Origin: an uncultured Clostridia bacterium
Lineage (GTDB): Bacteria; Bacillota; Dehalobacteriia; UBA4068
DNA length: 62,726 nucleotides
NCBI GenBank assembly: GCA_944393575.1
Contig: CALYAP010000053.1
Coordinates: 1 to 62,726 of the forward strand
Reading direction: 5' to 3'
The notes under the pieces were generated by a model. The model made no database searches, had not been told where the DNA came from, and saw only the letters and a program-made list of their open reading frames with translations. Made by a program: the position numbers and the translations under genes. Below, one piece after another: positions 16,651-25,793 of the stretch (its first letter is position 1; every line of letters starts with the position of its first letter).

Positions 16651-17085
16651 ATGGAAATCAAAAGAATAGACAGTACTCAGATTGATCTTGCCATTGACCT
16701 AATTTGGACAACATTTTTACAGTTTGAGGCCCCAGATTATTCTGAGGAAGGAGTACAGTCATTTAAAAATTTTCTTGGAAATAAAGAGATTATTAAAACA
16801 TTGGAGTTTTGGGGGGCTTATGACCATAAAGAGTTAAAGGGGGTTATTGCTACAAACGAAAACCGAAAGCATATTTGCTGTTTCTTTGTTAAAGCCCAGT
16901 ATCATAACCAAGGTATTGGTAGAAAATTATGGGAATACCTTCAGAAAAACAGCCATAGTAAAATTATCACAGTTAATTCGTCTCCATATGCTGTTCCTAT
17001 CTATCGTAAACTTGGTTTTGTAGATATATCTGCTGAACAATTATCTGATGGTATGAGATACACTCCTATGAAATTTGAGCGATAA
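16651..17085 (+). CDS. GNAT family N-acetyltransferase
   Basis: This 144-residue acetyltransferase has the acetyl-CoA loop FFVKAQYHNQGIGRKLWEYL (the QxxGxG/A form) and the C-terminal VPIYRKLGFVDIS strand-helix. The ATG at 16651 has GGGAGGTG in front, preferred over the longer frame from 16627. It is a single-gene unit with its own promoter; the substrate cannot be told. Confidence 0.88.
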   Translation: MEIKRIDSTQIDLAIDLIWTTFLQFEAPDYSEEGVQSFKNFLGNKEIIKTLEFWGAYDHKELKGVIATNENRKHICCFFVKAQYHNQGIGRKLWEYLQKNSHSKIITVNSSPYAVPIYRKLGFVDISAEQLSDGMRYTPMKFER

Positions 17086-17093
17086 AATATAAT

Positions 17094-17249
17094 TTGACGC
17101 ATTGTAATTTTCCTCAACAGGCCATTCCAGCGATGGAAGCTTGCGGTATTGATGTTTTCGCTACTGTGCGGGCTAACGGATTAGAGATTCATACTCTGCG
17201 GGATAAAAATGAAGAAAAAAATTTCTTTGGCCTTATTCTTGTGGAATAG
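17094..17249 (+). pseudogene. C-terminal remnant of a DUF2284-type metal-binding protein
   Basis: In one frame the sequence reads a Cys, then QQAIPAMEACGIDVFATVR, ANGLEIHTLRDK and FFGLILVE followed by TAG. This matches the C-terminal end of DUF2284 predicted metal-binding proteins as I recall it. Only about 50 codons survive; there is no start codon or ribosome site and the rest of the gene is missing, so it is a decayed fragment. The rest of the gap to purC (17250-17426) is AT-rich with nothing else recognisable. Confidence 0.6.
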
Positions 17250-17426
17250 TTTGCCCATACATATACAGATAGAATTTTTTATTATGCTATAGAATTATTG
17301 TTTTTGCCCATTTATGAATGAATAAGATTAGCAAAATCTGATTTTTCAGCGTAAAGATATTGCGTATTACTACAAAAAATTTTATAATAATTAAGTTAAT
17401 AAATTTTTCAATAAGCGAGGTCTACC

Positions 17427-18113
17427 ATGAAAAAAATTTATCAAGGAAAAACCAAAGATGTCTTTGAACTCGATAATGGCAATGTTTTGCTTAAATTCAA
17501 GGACGATTGCACTGGTAAAGACGGCGTTTTTGATCCAGGAGAGAATTCCGTTGGCCTAACTATTGAAGGTATCGGTAAGGCCAATCTGGAAACTTCGATC
17601 CATTTCTTTGAGATTTTGAAAAAAGCTGGTATCAAGACACATTATATCAGTGCTGATGTTGATAATGCTACGATGGAGGTCGTACCAGCTAAAGTGTTTG
17701 GCAAGGGCTTAGAAGTCATTTGCCGCTTAGTGGCTACTGGCAGCTTTATTCGCCGTTATGGCGATTATATCGCTGATGGCACGCCTTTGCCTGGCGGATA
17801 TGTAGAATGTACTTTTAAAGACGATGCTAAAGGCGACCCGCTAGTTACTAGCGAGGGTTTGGTTGCCCTGGGTGTGATGAGCATTGAGCAGTTCAACAGC
17901 CTGAAGGAACAAACGCTCAAAATTACCAAAATTGTTGCTGATGATCTCAAGACCAAAGGCCTCGATCTCTGGGATATCAAATTTGAGTTCGGTTACGATA
18001 ATAATGGCGAAGTTATTCTTATCGATGAGATCGCCAGTGGTAATATGCGTGTCTATCAGGGGAATAAGATTGTTGATCCTGTTGATTTGACCAATATCAT
18101 CCTTGGTAAATAG
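17427..18113 (+). CDS. purC: phosphoribosylaminoimidazole-succinocarboxamide synthase
   Basis: This 228-residue enzyme joins aspartate to CAIR in purine synthesis, using ATP. The N-terminal [11 protein letters not shown] nucleotide loop, [17 protein letters not shown], the DPLVTSEG stretch, [10 protein letters not shown] and [14 protein letters not shown] are all present. The protein is slightly short (usual length about 235-240). GCGAGG precedes the ATG. It stands alone: no other pur biosynthesis genes adjoin it, and no purine riboswitch is visible ahead of it. Confidence 0.95.
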   Translation: MKKIYQGKTKDVFELDNGNVLLKFKDDCTGKDGVFDPGENSVGLTIEGIGKANLETSIHFFEILKKAGIKTHYISADVDNATMEVVPAKVFGKGLEVICRLVATGSFIRRYGDYIADGTPLPGGYVECTFKDDAKGDPLVTSEGLVALGVMSIEQFNSLKEQTLKITKIVADDLKTKGLDLWDIKFEFGYDNNGEVILIDEIASGNMRVYQGNKIVDPVDLTNIILGK

Positions 18114-18146
18114 CAGCTATATATAACAAGGCGCAACATAATAAAA

Positions 18147-18180
18147 CATAAATACCGCTCCACAAGGAGCGGTATTTATG
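18147..18180. terminator. bidirectional terminator between purC and argB
   Basis: ATAAATACCGCTCC (18148-18161) pairs with GGAGCGGTATTTAT (18166-18179) around an ACAA loop, between two convergent genes. Confidence 0.88.
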
Positions 18181-18222
18181 TTTTATTGTATTTTCTTATT
18201 ATTAAGTGATAATATTGGCGTT

Positions 18223-19098
18223 TTACTTATGGATCATCGTGCCAATACCTTCATCAGAGAACATTTCGATCAAAATGGCATGGGGGATACGTCCGTCAAT
18301 CATAAAAGCCTTCTGCACACCTCCGTCTACAGCATAAGCGCAGCAACGGACTTTGGGGATCATGCCGCCGGTAACGACACCGTCTTGGATCATTGCCTCC
18401 AGCTCGCAGACTTTGGCCTCAGAGATAAAAGAAGACGGATCTTCAGGATCGAGCATCAGCCCCCTGATATCAGTCATCAAAATGATATTCTCTGCCTTAA
18501 GCGAGGTAGCGATAGCTGCAGCAGCGGTATCGGCGTTGATATTATATACTTGGCCGCTATCATCCACGCCTACTGCAGCGATAACAGGGATATATCCCGC
18601 ATTCATGATATCCAAAATCGGGGTCGGGTCAATCGCTGTGATATCGCCGACAAAGCCTAGGTCATCTTGGCCTTCCAGTTTCTTAGTGCTGATCATAGCT
18701 CCGTCCAGTCCGCAAAGCCCGATCGCCCTTCCGCCGGATTTACAGATTAGTTTGACGAGATCCTTATTGGTTTTCCCGCACAGCACCATTTGCACTACTT
18801 TAACTGCTTCCTCGCTGGTATAACGTAGCCCGTTGATAAACTTGCTTTCTATTCCCATGGCCTGCATGGTGCCGGTGATTTCCGGTCCGCCGCCATGAAC
18901 AAGAACTACCTTGATACCAACTTGATTGAGCAAAATGATATCACTCATCACATCTTGTTTGAGCTCATCATTAGTCATGGCATTACCGCCGTATTTGATG
19001 ACCACGATCTTGCCGGCATATTTTTGGATATATGGCAGGGCAGCGGTGAGGATATTGGCTTTCATCGATTGTTCTGCCATATTTAATCTTTTCTTCAT
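18223..19098 (-). CDS. argB: acetylglutamate kinase
   Basis: This 291-residue kinase phosphorylates N-acetylglutamate, the second step of arginine synthesis. The ATP site VVIKYGGNAM, the substrate loop VLVHGGGPEI, the NINADTAAAAIA stretch and GGMIPKV near the end are typical. AAAGGAG precedes the ATG. It is the third gene of argC-argJ-argB, 26 bases after argJ. The N-terminal extension of about 15 residues ahead of the core could form the helix seen in arginine-inhibited kinases, but this is uncertain. Confidence 0.95.
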   Translation of the reverse strand: MKKRLNMAEQSMKANILTAALPYIQKYAGKIVVIKYGGNAMTNDELKQDVMSDIILLNQVGIKVVLVHGGGPEITGTMQAMGIESKFINGLRYTSEEAVKVVQMVLCGKTNKDLVKLICKSGGRAIGLCGLDGAMISTKKLEGQDDLGFVGDITAIDPTPILDIMNAGYIPVIAAVGVDDSGQVYNINADTAAAAIATSLKAENIILMTDIRGLMLDPEDPSSFISEAKVCELEAMIQDGVVTGGMIPKVRCCAYAVDGGVQKAFMIDGRIPHAILIEMFSDEGIGTMIHK

Positions 19099-19124
19099 TG
19101 GTAATACTCCTTTTAGTCTGGTGT

Positions 19125-20345
19125 TTAGGTCCGGTAATCACCGTTGATCTTGACATAATCATAAGTCAGATCACAGCCCCAGGCAGTAGCACTGCTTGAG
19201 CCCAATCCCATATCGATATTGATATGAATTTCGTCCTCTAGCAATATCTCCTTGGCTTTTTCCTCAGAAAAATCAATGCCTGCACCGTTGCGGCAAACAT
19301 CGATAGTACCTTTGGCCGAGCTAAAAGATACCGCTATCCGGTCAACAGCAAAATCACCTTCAGTGTAGCCAATAGCGCATAATACCCGCCCCCAGTTAGC
19401 GTCTGCGCCAAAGATGGCTGCTTTGGTGAGAGAAGACGTGATCACTGATTTGGCGATATTACGGGCGGTTTGTTGATCGGGCGCACCGGTAACAATACAT
19501 TCCATCAGGCGGGTAGCGCCCTCGCCATCACTGGCAATTTTTTTAGCCATTACCGTGGCTATCTGCCGTAGCGCTGCCGTAAAAGTTTGATAGTCCGCAT
19601 CAGTAGTTGTTATTTCTTTATTGCCGGCTAATCCGTTAGCCATGATAGCTACCATATCATTGGTGGAGGTATCACCGTCTACACTGATCATATTATAGGT
19701 ATCCTTGACCACTTCTTTGAGGCTTTGTTCCAGCATTGCTGGACTGATTGCTGCATCTGTGGTGATAAAGCTGAGCATAGTGGCCATATTGGGATGAATC
19801 ATCCCAGAACCTTTTGCGATGGCGCCGATACGGCATTGGCAGCCGCCAATTTCGAATTCGACAGCGATCTCTTTGGGCACAGTATCAGTGGTCATAATCG
19901 CTGTAGCTGCTGCATGTGCACCATCAATGCTTAAAGATGCCGCTAACTGATCGATATTATCAGCGATAGGCTGGATATCAAAGGGCATGCCAATAACACC
20001 GGTAGAAGCGACGATGATATCTTCACGTTGCAGCCCTAATGAGCGAGCTGCTAGATCGCACATCTCAGTGGCGATCTCTACACCATTGGCTAGACAAGTA
20101 TTAGCGTTGCCACTATTGCAAATGATAGCCTGCGCATGATGATCCTGCAGGTTGTTTCTGGTTACGGTGATCGGTGCGCCATAAACCTTGTTCTGCGTAT
20201 AGACAGCTGCTGCGATGCAAGGCACGCTGCTTTTGATCATCGCCAGATCTTTACGGTCTTTGTTTTTGCGTATTCCCGCATGGATACCAGCTGCAGTAAA
20301 TCCTTGAGGAGCGCAGATGCCACCAGCAATTTGTTTTGCTTCCAT
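19125..20345 (-). CDS. argJ: bifunctional ornithine acetyltransferase / N-acetylglutamate synthase
   Basis: This 406-residue enzyme moves the acetyl group from acetylornithine to glutamate and so recycles it in arginine synthesis. The autocleavage site is clear in GSGMIHPNMATMLSF, with the nucleophile Thr189 (chosen start), giving alpha and beta chains. The C-terminal SSSATAWGCDLTYDYVKINGDYRT end is typical. The ATG at 20345 has GAAGGAG in front; a start five codons out is less likely. It lies 45 bases after argC. Confidence 0.95.
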   Translation of the reverse strand: MEAKQIAGGICAPQGFTAAGIHAGIRKNKDRKDLAMIKSSVPCIAAAVYTQNKVYGAPITVTRNNLQDHHAQAIICNSGNANTCLANGVEIATEMCDLAARSLGLQREDIIVASTGVIGMPFDIQPIADNIDQLAASLSIDGAHAAATAIMTTDTVPKEIAVEFEIGGCQCRIGAIAKGSGMIHPNMATMLSFITTDAAISPAMLEQSLKEVVKDTYNMISVDGDTSTNDMVAIMANGLAGNKEITTTDADYQTFTAALRQIATVMAKKIASDGEGATRLMECIVTGAPDQQTARNIAKSVITSSLTKAAIFGADANWGRVLCAIGYTEGDFAVDRIAVSFSSAKGTIDVCRNGAGIDFSEEKAKEILLEDEIHINIDMGLGSSSATAWGCDLTYDYVKINGDYRT

Positions 20346-20390
20346 GACGATCTCCTTCATATATATATTATCAATTTCGCTTAAAAAGTC

Positions 20391-21323
20391 TTAAATTAAG
20401 GAAAGTTCTTCATTGAGCCCCAGCGCAATATTCATATTCTGCACTGCAGCGCCAGAAGCGCCTTTACCGAGGTTATCTAACACACTGGTAATTGTTATCT
20501 GCTGGTCATTACCGCAGACATAGATGGTAAGAAAATTGCTGCCAGTGTTTTCACCTGCTGAGAGAAAGCCACTTTCAGGCGGTTCTTTGACAGTAATAAA
20601 CTTTTCTCCTTTATAATGCTCCATTAAGGCCGCAAAAACCTCTTTTTGACCAGGATGATTATATAACAAATGGGAATATAGCGGTATGCTGACCGTCATC
20701 CCGGCATAAAAATCACCTACCTGAGGATTAAAGATTGGTGGCTGGGCTAATCCGCTAACCTTTTGAATCTCCGGTAAATGCTTATGCTTCAGACCTAGGG
20801 CATAGGGGCGGGTATAGATTAAGTCTTTATTAGGCGATTCTGTCTCATAGTCGTGAATCATCGTTTTACCCCCACCGCTATACCCGCTGACTGCATGGAT
20901 AGTTACCGGATAATCTGCCGGCAAAATCCCTGCCTGGCGCAGGGGAAAGAGGATACAGTTAGCGCCTGTGGCATAGCAGCCGGGATTAGCTATTCTTTTA
21001 GCGGTAGCGATCTGTTGCCGGTAAGCAGGTGATAATTCTGGGAGGCCATAGACCCATTGGTCATTAGTCCTGTGGGCGGTGCTGGCGTCAATAATGATGG
21101 TTTTTTCATTATTACAAAGCTTTACTGCCTCGATAGCAGCGGCATCTGGTAAGCAGAGAAAAACAATATCAGCTGCATTAATCAGCTCCTGGCGTCGGTG
21201 GATGTCCTTCCGCTCTGCTTCTGCAATATGCAGGAGAGTAATATCTTTTCTATTAGCCAGACGCTCCTGTAAATGCAGACCAGTAGTGCCTGACTGTCCA
21301 TCGATAAAAACTTGATAGGTCAT
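20391..21323 (-). CDS. argC: N-acetyl-gamma-glutamyl-phosphate reductase, short type
   Basis: This 310-residue NADPH-dependent reductase makes acetylglutamate semialdehyde. It has the short (type 2) form: GQSGTTGLHLQERL nucleotide loop, FLCLPD, DASTAHR and the catalytic Cys116 in NPGCYATG. The partner glycine-rich SGYSGGGK loop follows. GGAGG precedes the ATG. It is the first gene of the operon, directly behind a promoter with an ArgR-type box. Confidence 0.95.
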   Translation of the reverse strand: MTYQVFIDGQSGTTGLHLQERLANRKDITLLHIAEAERKDIHRRQELINAADIVFLCLPDAAAIEAVKLCNNEKTIIIDASTAHRTNDQWVYGLPELSPAYRQQIATAKRIANPGCYATGANCILFPLRQAGILPADYPVTIHAVSGYSGGGKTMIHDYETESPNKDLIYTRPYALGLKHKHLPEIQKVSGLAQPPIFNPQVGDFYAGMTVSIPLYSHLLYNHPGQKEVFAALMEHYKGEKFITVKEPPESGFLSAGENTGSNFLTIYVCGNDQQITITSVLDNLGKGASGAAVQNMNIALGLNEELSLI

Positions 21324-21354
21324 ATTACTTCACCTCCGCCAGTGTAATATTATT

Positions 21355-21383
21355 AATTATGCATATATCTGCATAAAAGTCAA
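21355..21383 (-). promoter_or_regulatory. argCJB promoter with ArgR-type box in the spacer
   Basis: On the minus strand TTGACT (21378-21383) and ATAATT (21355-21360) are 17 bases apart. Between and over them lies a perfect 18-bp palindrome TATGCA-N6-TGCATA (21358-21375), the length of an ARG box half-site pair. Binding of an arginine repressor here would block the promoter. The match to ArgR sites is by size and core only; no argR gene is in the window. Confidence 0.65.
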
Positions 21384-21439
21384 GTGGTTTCCATGAATTT
21401 ATTATAAATTATTTTTCTTTTAGCAGGAACTAAAGCAAA

Positions 21440-21478
21440 ATAATTTGGCCCCACTGTGGAGTGGAACCAAATTATTCT
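21440..21478 (-). terminator. terminator of tyrS
   Basis: AATAATTTGG and CCAAATTATT form the outer stem with a smaller inner hairpin; it lies 45 bases downstream of the tyrS stop. Confidence 0.75.
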
Positions 21479-21522
21479 TACTTAATAGCTTATCAATGCC
21501 GTGCATGATTATCAAAAACTAT

Positions 21523-22755
21523 TTATTTTAGGACAGCCTTATGATAGACTTTTTTCCCTTTGCGCAGGAGTGCTTCGCCATCATGAAAATCATTTTTACT
21601 GATAGCATAATCATGAGCAGTAATACGTTCATTATTCAGATAAATGCCGCCGTCTTTAATTAAACGCCGTCCCTCGCTATTGCTGGAAATCAACCCACAT
21701 TCGGTTAGCAGGTCGATAATAGTTAACCCTTTGCTTAAGGACTCTGCGCTGATTTCGGTGGTAGGCATATTAGCTGTATCCCCGCCACCCCCAAAGAGTG
21801 CTTTGGCAGCGCTTTGGGCCTTATTAGCTTCTTCCTCGCTATGCACCAGCTTGGTCACTTCATAGGCTAATGTTTCTTTGGCCTTATTGATATCAGCACC
21901 ATGTTCCATATCGGTCATGGCTCTAACCTCGTCCATCGGAATAAAAGTTAAAAGGGAAAGGCAATTGCGGACATCAGCATCATCAATATTCCGCCAATAT
22001 TGATAAAACTCATAAGGACTGGTCTTTTCTGGATCCAGCCAGACTGCTCCGCTTTCTGTTTTGCCCATCTTTTTACCGGCAGCAGTAGTTAACAGCTTGA
22101 AGGTCAGGGCATGTGCCTGAGCACCTTCTACCCGGCGAATTAGATCAGCGCCAGCTAAGATATTAGACCACTGGTCATTACCGCCCATCTCCAATAATGC
22201 CCCATAGCGGCGATATAATTCCAGGAAGTCATAGGACTGCATCAGCATATAGTTAAATTCGAGGAAGGTGAGACCTTTTTCCAGACGAATCTTGAAACAT
22301 TCTGCGGTCAGCATTCTATTGACGGAGAAAAAGCGCCCATAGTCGCGAATAAATTCAATATACTTCAGATCTAGTAGCCAATCAGCATTGTTAACCATGA
22401 TTGCACCGTCTTTATCATCAAAACGGAGGAAGCGGGAGAAGGTTTTCTTGAATTTCTCTGCATTAGCCGCAATCTCTTCTTTAGTCAGCATCTTCCGCAT
22501 ATCAGTGCGCCCGGAGGGATCACCAACCAATGTAGTGCCGCCGCCGATCAGTGCGATAGGACGATGGCCGGACTTTTGCATATGCATCATGACCATGATT
22601 TGGATAAAGTGGCCGACGTGCAGGCTGTCAGCAGTAGGGTCAAAACCGATATAAAAGGTGACGGGGCCACTGCCAAGTAGTTCCCGTACCTCTTCCATAT
22701 TAGTAGATTGCTCTACAAAACCACGTTCCTGTAATATATCGAAAACATTATCCAT
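21523..22755 (-). CDS. tyrS: tyrosyl-tRNA synthetase
   Basis: This 410-residue enzyme charges tRNA-Tyr. The class I motifs are HVGH (46-49) and KMGKT (229-233); the tyrosine pocket shows in [14 protein letters not shown] and GGNDQWSNI. The C-terminal S4-like RNA-binding domain begins near 345. The KMGKT form is that of the TyrZ-like branch rather than KFGKT. AAGGAAC precedes the ATG. No T-box is seen ahead of it, only a normal promoter. Confidence 0.96.
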   Translation of the reverse strand: MDNVFDILQERGFVEQSTNMEEVRELLGSGPVTFYIGFDPTADSLHVGHFIQIMVMMHMQKSGHRPIALIGGGTTLVGDPSGRTDMRKMLTKEEIAANAEKFKKTFSRFLRFDDKDGAIMVNNADWLLDLKYIEFIRDYGRFFSVNRMLTAECFKIRLEKGLTFLEFNYMLMQSYDFLELYRRYGALLEMGGNDQWSNILAGADLIRRVEGAQAHALTFKLLTTAAGKKMGKTESGAVWLDPEKTSPYEFYQYWRNIDDADVRNCLSLLTFIPMDEVRAMTDMEHGADINKAKETLAYEVTKLVHSEEEANKAQSAAKALFGGGGDTANMPTTEISAESLSKGLTIIDLLTECGLISSNSEGRRLIKDGGIYLNNERITAHDYAISKNDFHDGEALLRKGKKVYHKAVLK

Positions 22756-22787
22756 TTATCTGTTCCTTTCTATATATATTACATATA

Positions 22788-22816
22788 ATAATAATTTTTT
22801 GTGTATGCTTTGTCAA
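22788..22816 (-). promoter_or_regulatory. sigma-A promoter of tyrS
   Basis: On the minus strand a perfect TTGACA (22811-22816) and TATTAT (22788-22793) are 17 bases apart, with a leader of about 25 bases before the start codon. Confidence 0.78.
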
Positions 22817-22931
22817 GTTATTGGCTTTAATCTTAAATAGTGATATAATCTAAAATAATTTATTTTTCCGCATTATTTTTGAGCGCCAAAACCTTGCCGA
22901 AACAGGCATTGGCTTGGGGAAAGGAGCAACA

Positions 22932-23882
22932 ATGAAATATAATATCTTGGGCAGAACCGGGATCAAAGTAAGTGAGTTGTGTTTTGGCATTTTACCTATG
23001 GGGCCCCTTCAGGCGGATATGCCGGCAGATGAGGGTGGAGAACTGCTCTTATCAGCTATGGAGCAGGGGATAACTTTTTTTGATACTGCACAGATGTATG
23101 GTTCATATCCGCATTTGCGTTATGCGCTGGATCGTTATCACGGTGATGTGGTTATCACCGGTAAATCAGTGGCAGATACTTATGAGAAGATGTCCCAGGC
23201 TATTGAAGAAGGTCTGCAGGCTCTTGGCCGGGATCATTTTGATGTTTTTCTTTTACATGCAGCTAGAGTAGGGGAGGATATTTTGCAGCAACGCGCTGGA
23301 GCTTGGGAATGTCTCCAGGATTATAAAAAGAAGGGCTACCTGCGCGCTATCGGCGTTTCCACTCATAATGCTAAGGCAGTTGATATGCTGGCAGATAATG
23401 AGGAGGCGGATGTTATCTTCTGCCTTTATAATAAAAATGGCCTAGGTATTATTTCTGGCGGACCGGCAGAAATGTTGGCAGCTGCCCAGCATGCCTATCG
23501 GAATGGCAAAGGTGTATATTCCATGAAATTACTTGGTGGAGGCAATTTACTCACCGATATTATCGATGCTTTTGCTTTTGGCCGTCGGGAGTCATGTTTT
23601 GCAGCTCATGCTGTCGGCATGGTAAAACCCCAAGAGCTGGAGATGAATCTACGCTTTTTCAACGATCAGCCTGTGACCGCTGAAGAAGTGGCTGGCATCA
23701 AGAACAATAAGCGTTGGCAGCTGATGTATGCCTTATGTAAAGGATGCGGCAATTGTGTCGCTAATTGCCATAGCCAGGCATTGAAGATGGTGGACGCCCA
23801 TCCACAGGTTGTCCTGGAAAACTGTGTTCTCTGCGGCTATTGCGCAGCTGATTGTCCTGAGTTTGCTATCAGGGTCAGATAG
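22932..23882 (+). CDS. aldo/keto reductase with C-terminal 2x[4Fe-4S] ferredoxin domain
   Basis: This 316-residue protein has an aldo/keto reductase barrel with the catalytic tetrad Asp51, Tyr56, Lys78 and His109, and a C-terminal ferredoxin domain with two clusters: Cys269, 272, 275, 279 and Cys298, 301, 304, 308. The family is common in anaerobes and probably passes electrons between an iron-sulphur partner and a substrate. The ATG at 22932 has AAAGGAG in front. The next gene begins 55 bases on, so it may share a transcript with the permease. Confidence 0.9.
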   Translation: MKYNILGRTGIKVSELCFGILPMGPLQADMPADEGGELLLSAMEQGITFFDTAQMYGSYPHLRYALDRYHGDVVITGKSVADTYEKMSQAIEEGLQALGRDHFDVFLLHAARVGEDILQQRAGAWECLQDYKKKGYLRAIGVSTHNAKAVDMLADNEEADVIFCLYNKNGLGIISGGPAEMLAAAQHAYRNGKGVYSMKLLGGGNLLTDIIDAFAFGRRESCFAAHAVGMVKPQELEMNLRFFNDQPVTAEEVAGIKNNKRWQLMYALCKGCGNCVANCHSQALKMVDAHPQVVLENCVLCGYCAADCPEFAIRVR

Positions 23883-23937
23883 CCCTGTTTAGTGATATAA
23901 TACATCATTATTAAAGAAATAGAGGAGGAATGATAGG

Positions 23938-25752
23938 TTGGAAAATGAAGGAATAAAGTCCGCTCCCGGGGGGGCGTCCGGTTCTCCCGGGTTGAAGAAG
24001 CATAATATTAGTACGTTAACCGTCTTTTTTATGATCTTCTGCATGGTCAGCGCAGGTGCTTACGGAATCGAGGATATGATTCCGGCGGCAGGCCCGGGGT
24101 TGACTTTAGTGTTGTTGGCTGTGTTGCCTTTTTTTTGGAGCATTCCCCAGGGATTAGTTGCCGCTGAGCTAGGTAGCGCCATTCCTGAGGAAGGTGGCTA
24201 TTATAAATGGATTCAGCGCGGTCTAGGTGAGTTCTGGGGATTCCAGGGCGGCTGGTGGCGCACCTTATCTATTTATATCGATTCCACTCTTTATATCGTT
24301 CTAGCGGTAGGCTATCTTTCTGCTTTAATAGAGATGAGCGATACGATGGTCTTTATCATCAAAGCGGCTTTAATTCTCATTTTTACCTATATTAATATCC
24401 GCGGTATTTCTGATGTGGGACGTCTTTCGTCATATTTTTCCATTTTTGTGATGGCGGCCTTTTTAATAATGACGGTGCTCGGATTTGTCAATTGGAATAC
24501 CAATCCTTTTGTACCGTTTATTCCTGAAGGACAGTCCTTGGTGAGCTCTATCGGCCTTGGTATTGCCATTTGTATGTGGATGTATGCTGGCTATGAATCA
24601 ATGTCCACTATGGCTGGCGAGATGAAGAATCCACAGGTTATTCCTAAAGCTACTATTCTGTCTGTTCCCGCGATTATGCTCTTGTATATTCTGCCGACTA
24701 TGGCTGGTTTGGCCTCGGTAGGCAATTGGGACCAGTGGTCTACAGAGGGTGGTATCAGTTTTGCTACCGTTGCCTCTTCATTGGGTATCCCTGCTTTTGG
24801 TATTATCTTTGGTATCGCTGCTATTGTTTCTAATATGTCATTATACAGCACTTATTTGGCTTCTGGTTCACGCGGCTTTTATTCGATGGCAGAAGATAAG
24901 CTCTGCCCAAAATTTTTCGCTGATATTCATCCTAAGCATGGCACACCCTATAAAGCTATCATCAGTATGGCCATTATTAATATTATTTTGTGTAATTATG
25001 GTTTTGATGTTTTAGTGGTGATTGATGTCTTTTTGCTGATGTTCGCTTATATATTGATCTACATTGCTGCCATCGCTTTAAGGATCAAAGAACCAAATCT
25101 TAAACGTCCTTTTAAAGTTCCTTTTGGCACCAAAGGCCTGATTGTTTTTTGCGCTGCTCCAATCATCCTTGCTGCAGTAGCACTTTTCACTAATGGCATC
25201 ATCTATTTTATTGGCGGTTGTCTTGGGGTTCTCTCCGGTCCGATTGCTTATTTCATTTTTAAGCATAAATATGGCGGCATGGATCACAATAAAGCTATTC
25301 CTAAAGAGGCCAAGACAGCAGGGATAATTCTTTGCGGAGTAATGGCTATCTGTATAGCTGTTTCTGGAGTTATGTTAGTTGGCGATCGTAATGAAGCGCA
25401 TAGTGCGTTGAACGATTTTAATAACCAATATTTAAGCAGTGCGGTAGAAACAGATATTTATTTCGACTGGGGCGATGAGCTCTATGCACTGTCAGTTGTG
25501 GATCAAAACGGCGTGGAATATAGCATTTATTATGATGATGATTTTTATGGTTCAGTAGAGTTAGCTGATTATTATGAGTCTCCAGAGGCTTTTGCTGCTG
25601 ACGCCTATGCTGAACTTAGCTATTTGGCTAATAGCGGAGTGCCGTTGGCTTGGGTTGATATATCTTCCGGCCAGTACCTTTGCTATGGCGCTGAATATGA
25701 CAGCTATCATTCTGCTGCTGATATGGTTGAGGATGTACGGAAGTCCTATTGA
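23938..25752 (+). CDS. APC superfamily amino acid permease with extra C-terminal domain
   Basis: This 604-residue transporter has about twelve membrane spans with APC motifs: GAYGIEDMIPAAGPG in span 1 and AAELGSAIPEEGGYYKW in span 2. A further hydrophobic segment (about 461-482) is followed by about 120 acidic, Tyr-rich residues that would lie outside the cell and are not part of a normal APC permease. The start is a TTG at 23938 with AGGAGG in front. It reads into the lyase gene 41 bases downstream. The substrate is unknown. Confidence 0.85.
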   Translation: MENEGIKSAPGGASGSPGLKKHNISTLTVFFMIFCMVSAGAYGIEDMIPAAGPGLTLVLLAVLPFFWSIPQGLVAAELGSAIPEEGGYYKWIQRGLGEFWGFQGGWWRTLSIYIDSTLYIVLAVGYLSALIEMSDTMVFIIKAALILIFTYINIRGISDVGRLSSYFSIFVMAAFLIMTVLGFVNWNTNPFVPFIPEGQSLVSSIGLGIAICMWMYAGYESMSTMAGEMKNPQVIPKATILSVPAIMLLYILPTMAGLASVGNWDQWSTEGGISFATVASSLGIPAFGIIFGIAAIVSNMSLYSTYLASGSRGFYSMAEDKLCPKFFADIHPKHGTPYKAIISMAIINIILCNYGFDVLVVIDVFLLMFAYILIYIAAIALRIKEPNLKRPFKVPFGTKGLIVFCAAPIILAAVALFTNGIIYFIGGCLGVLSGPIAYFIFKHKYGGMDHNKAIPKEAKTAGIILCGVMAICIAVSGVMLVGDRNEAHSALNDFNNQYLSSAVETDIYFDWGDELYALSVVDQNGVEYSIYYDDDFYGSVELADYYESPEAFAADAYAELSYLANSGVPLAWVDISSGQYLCYGAEYDSYHSAADMVEDVRKSY

Positions 25753-25793
25753 TTGATGAGTTGTGTTTGGTAGATATGAGGGGAGGAGCTATC

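Noticed and set aside
17250-17426. A purine riboswitch or PurR site ahead of purC.
   Set aside because: No riboswitch core or palindromic PurBox could be found; the stretch is simply AT-rich.
22756-22900. A T-box ahead of tyrS, as in many Firmicutes.
   Set aside because: The leader is only about 25 bases and lacks the T-box sequence.
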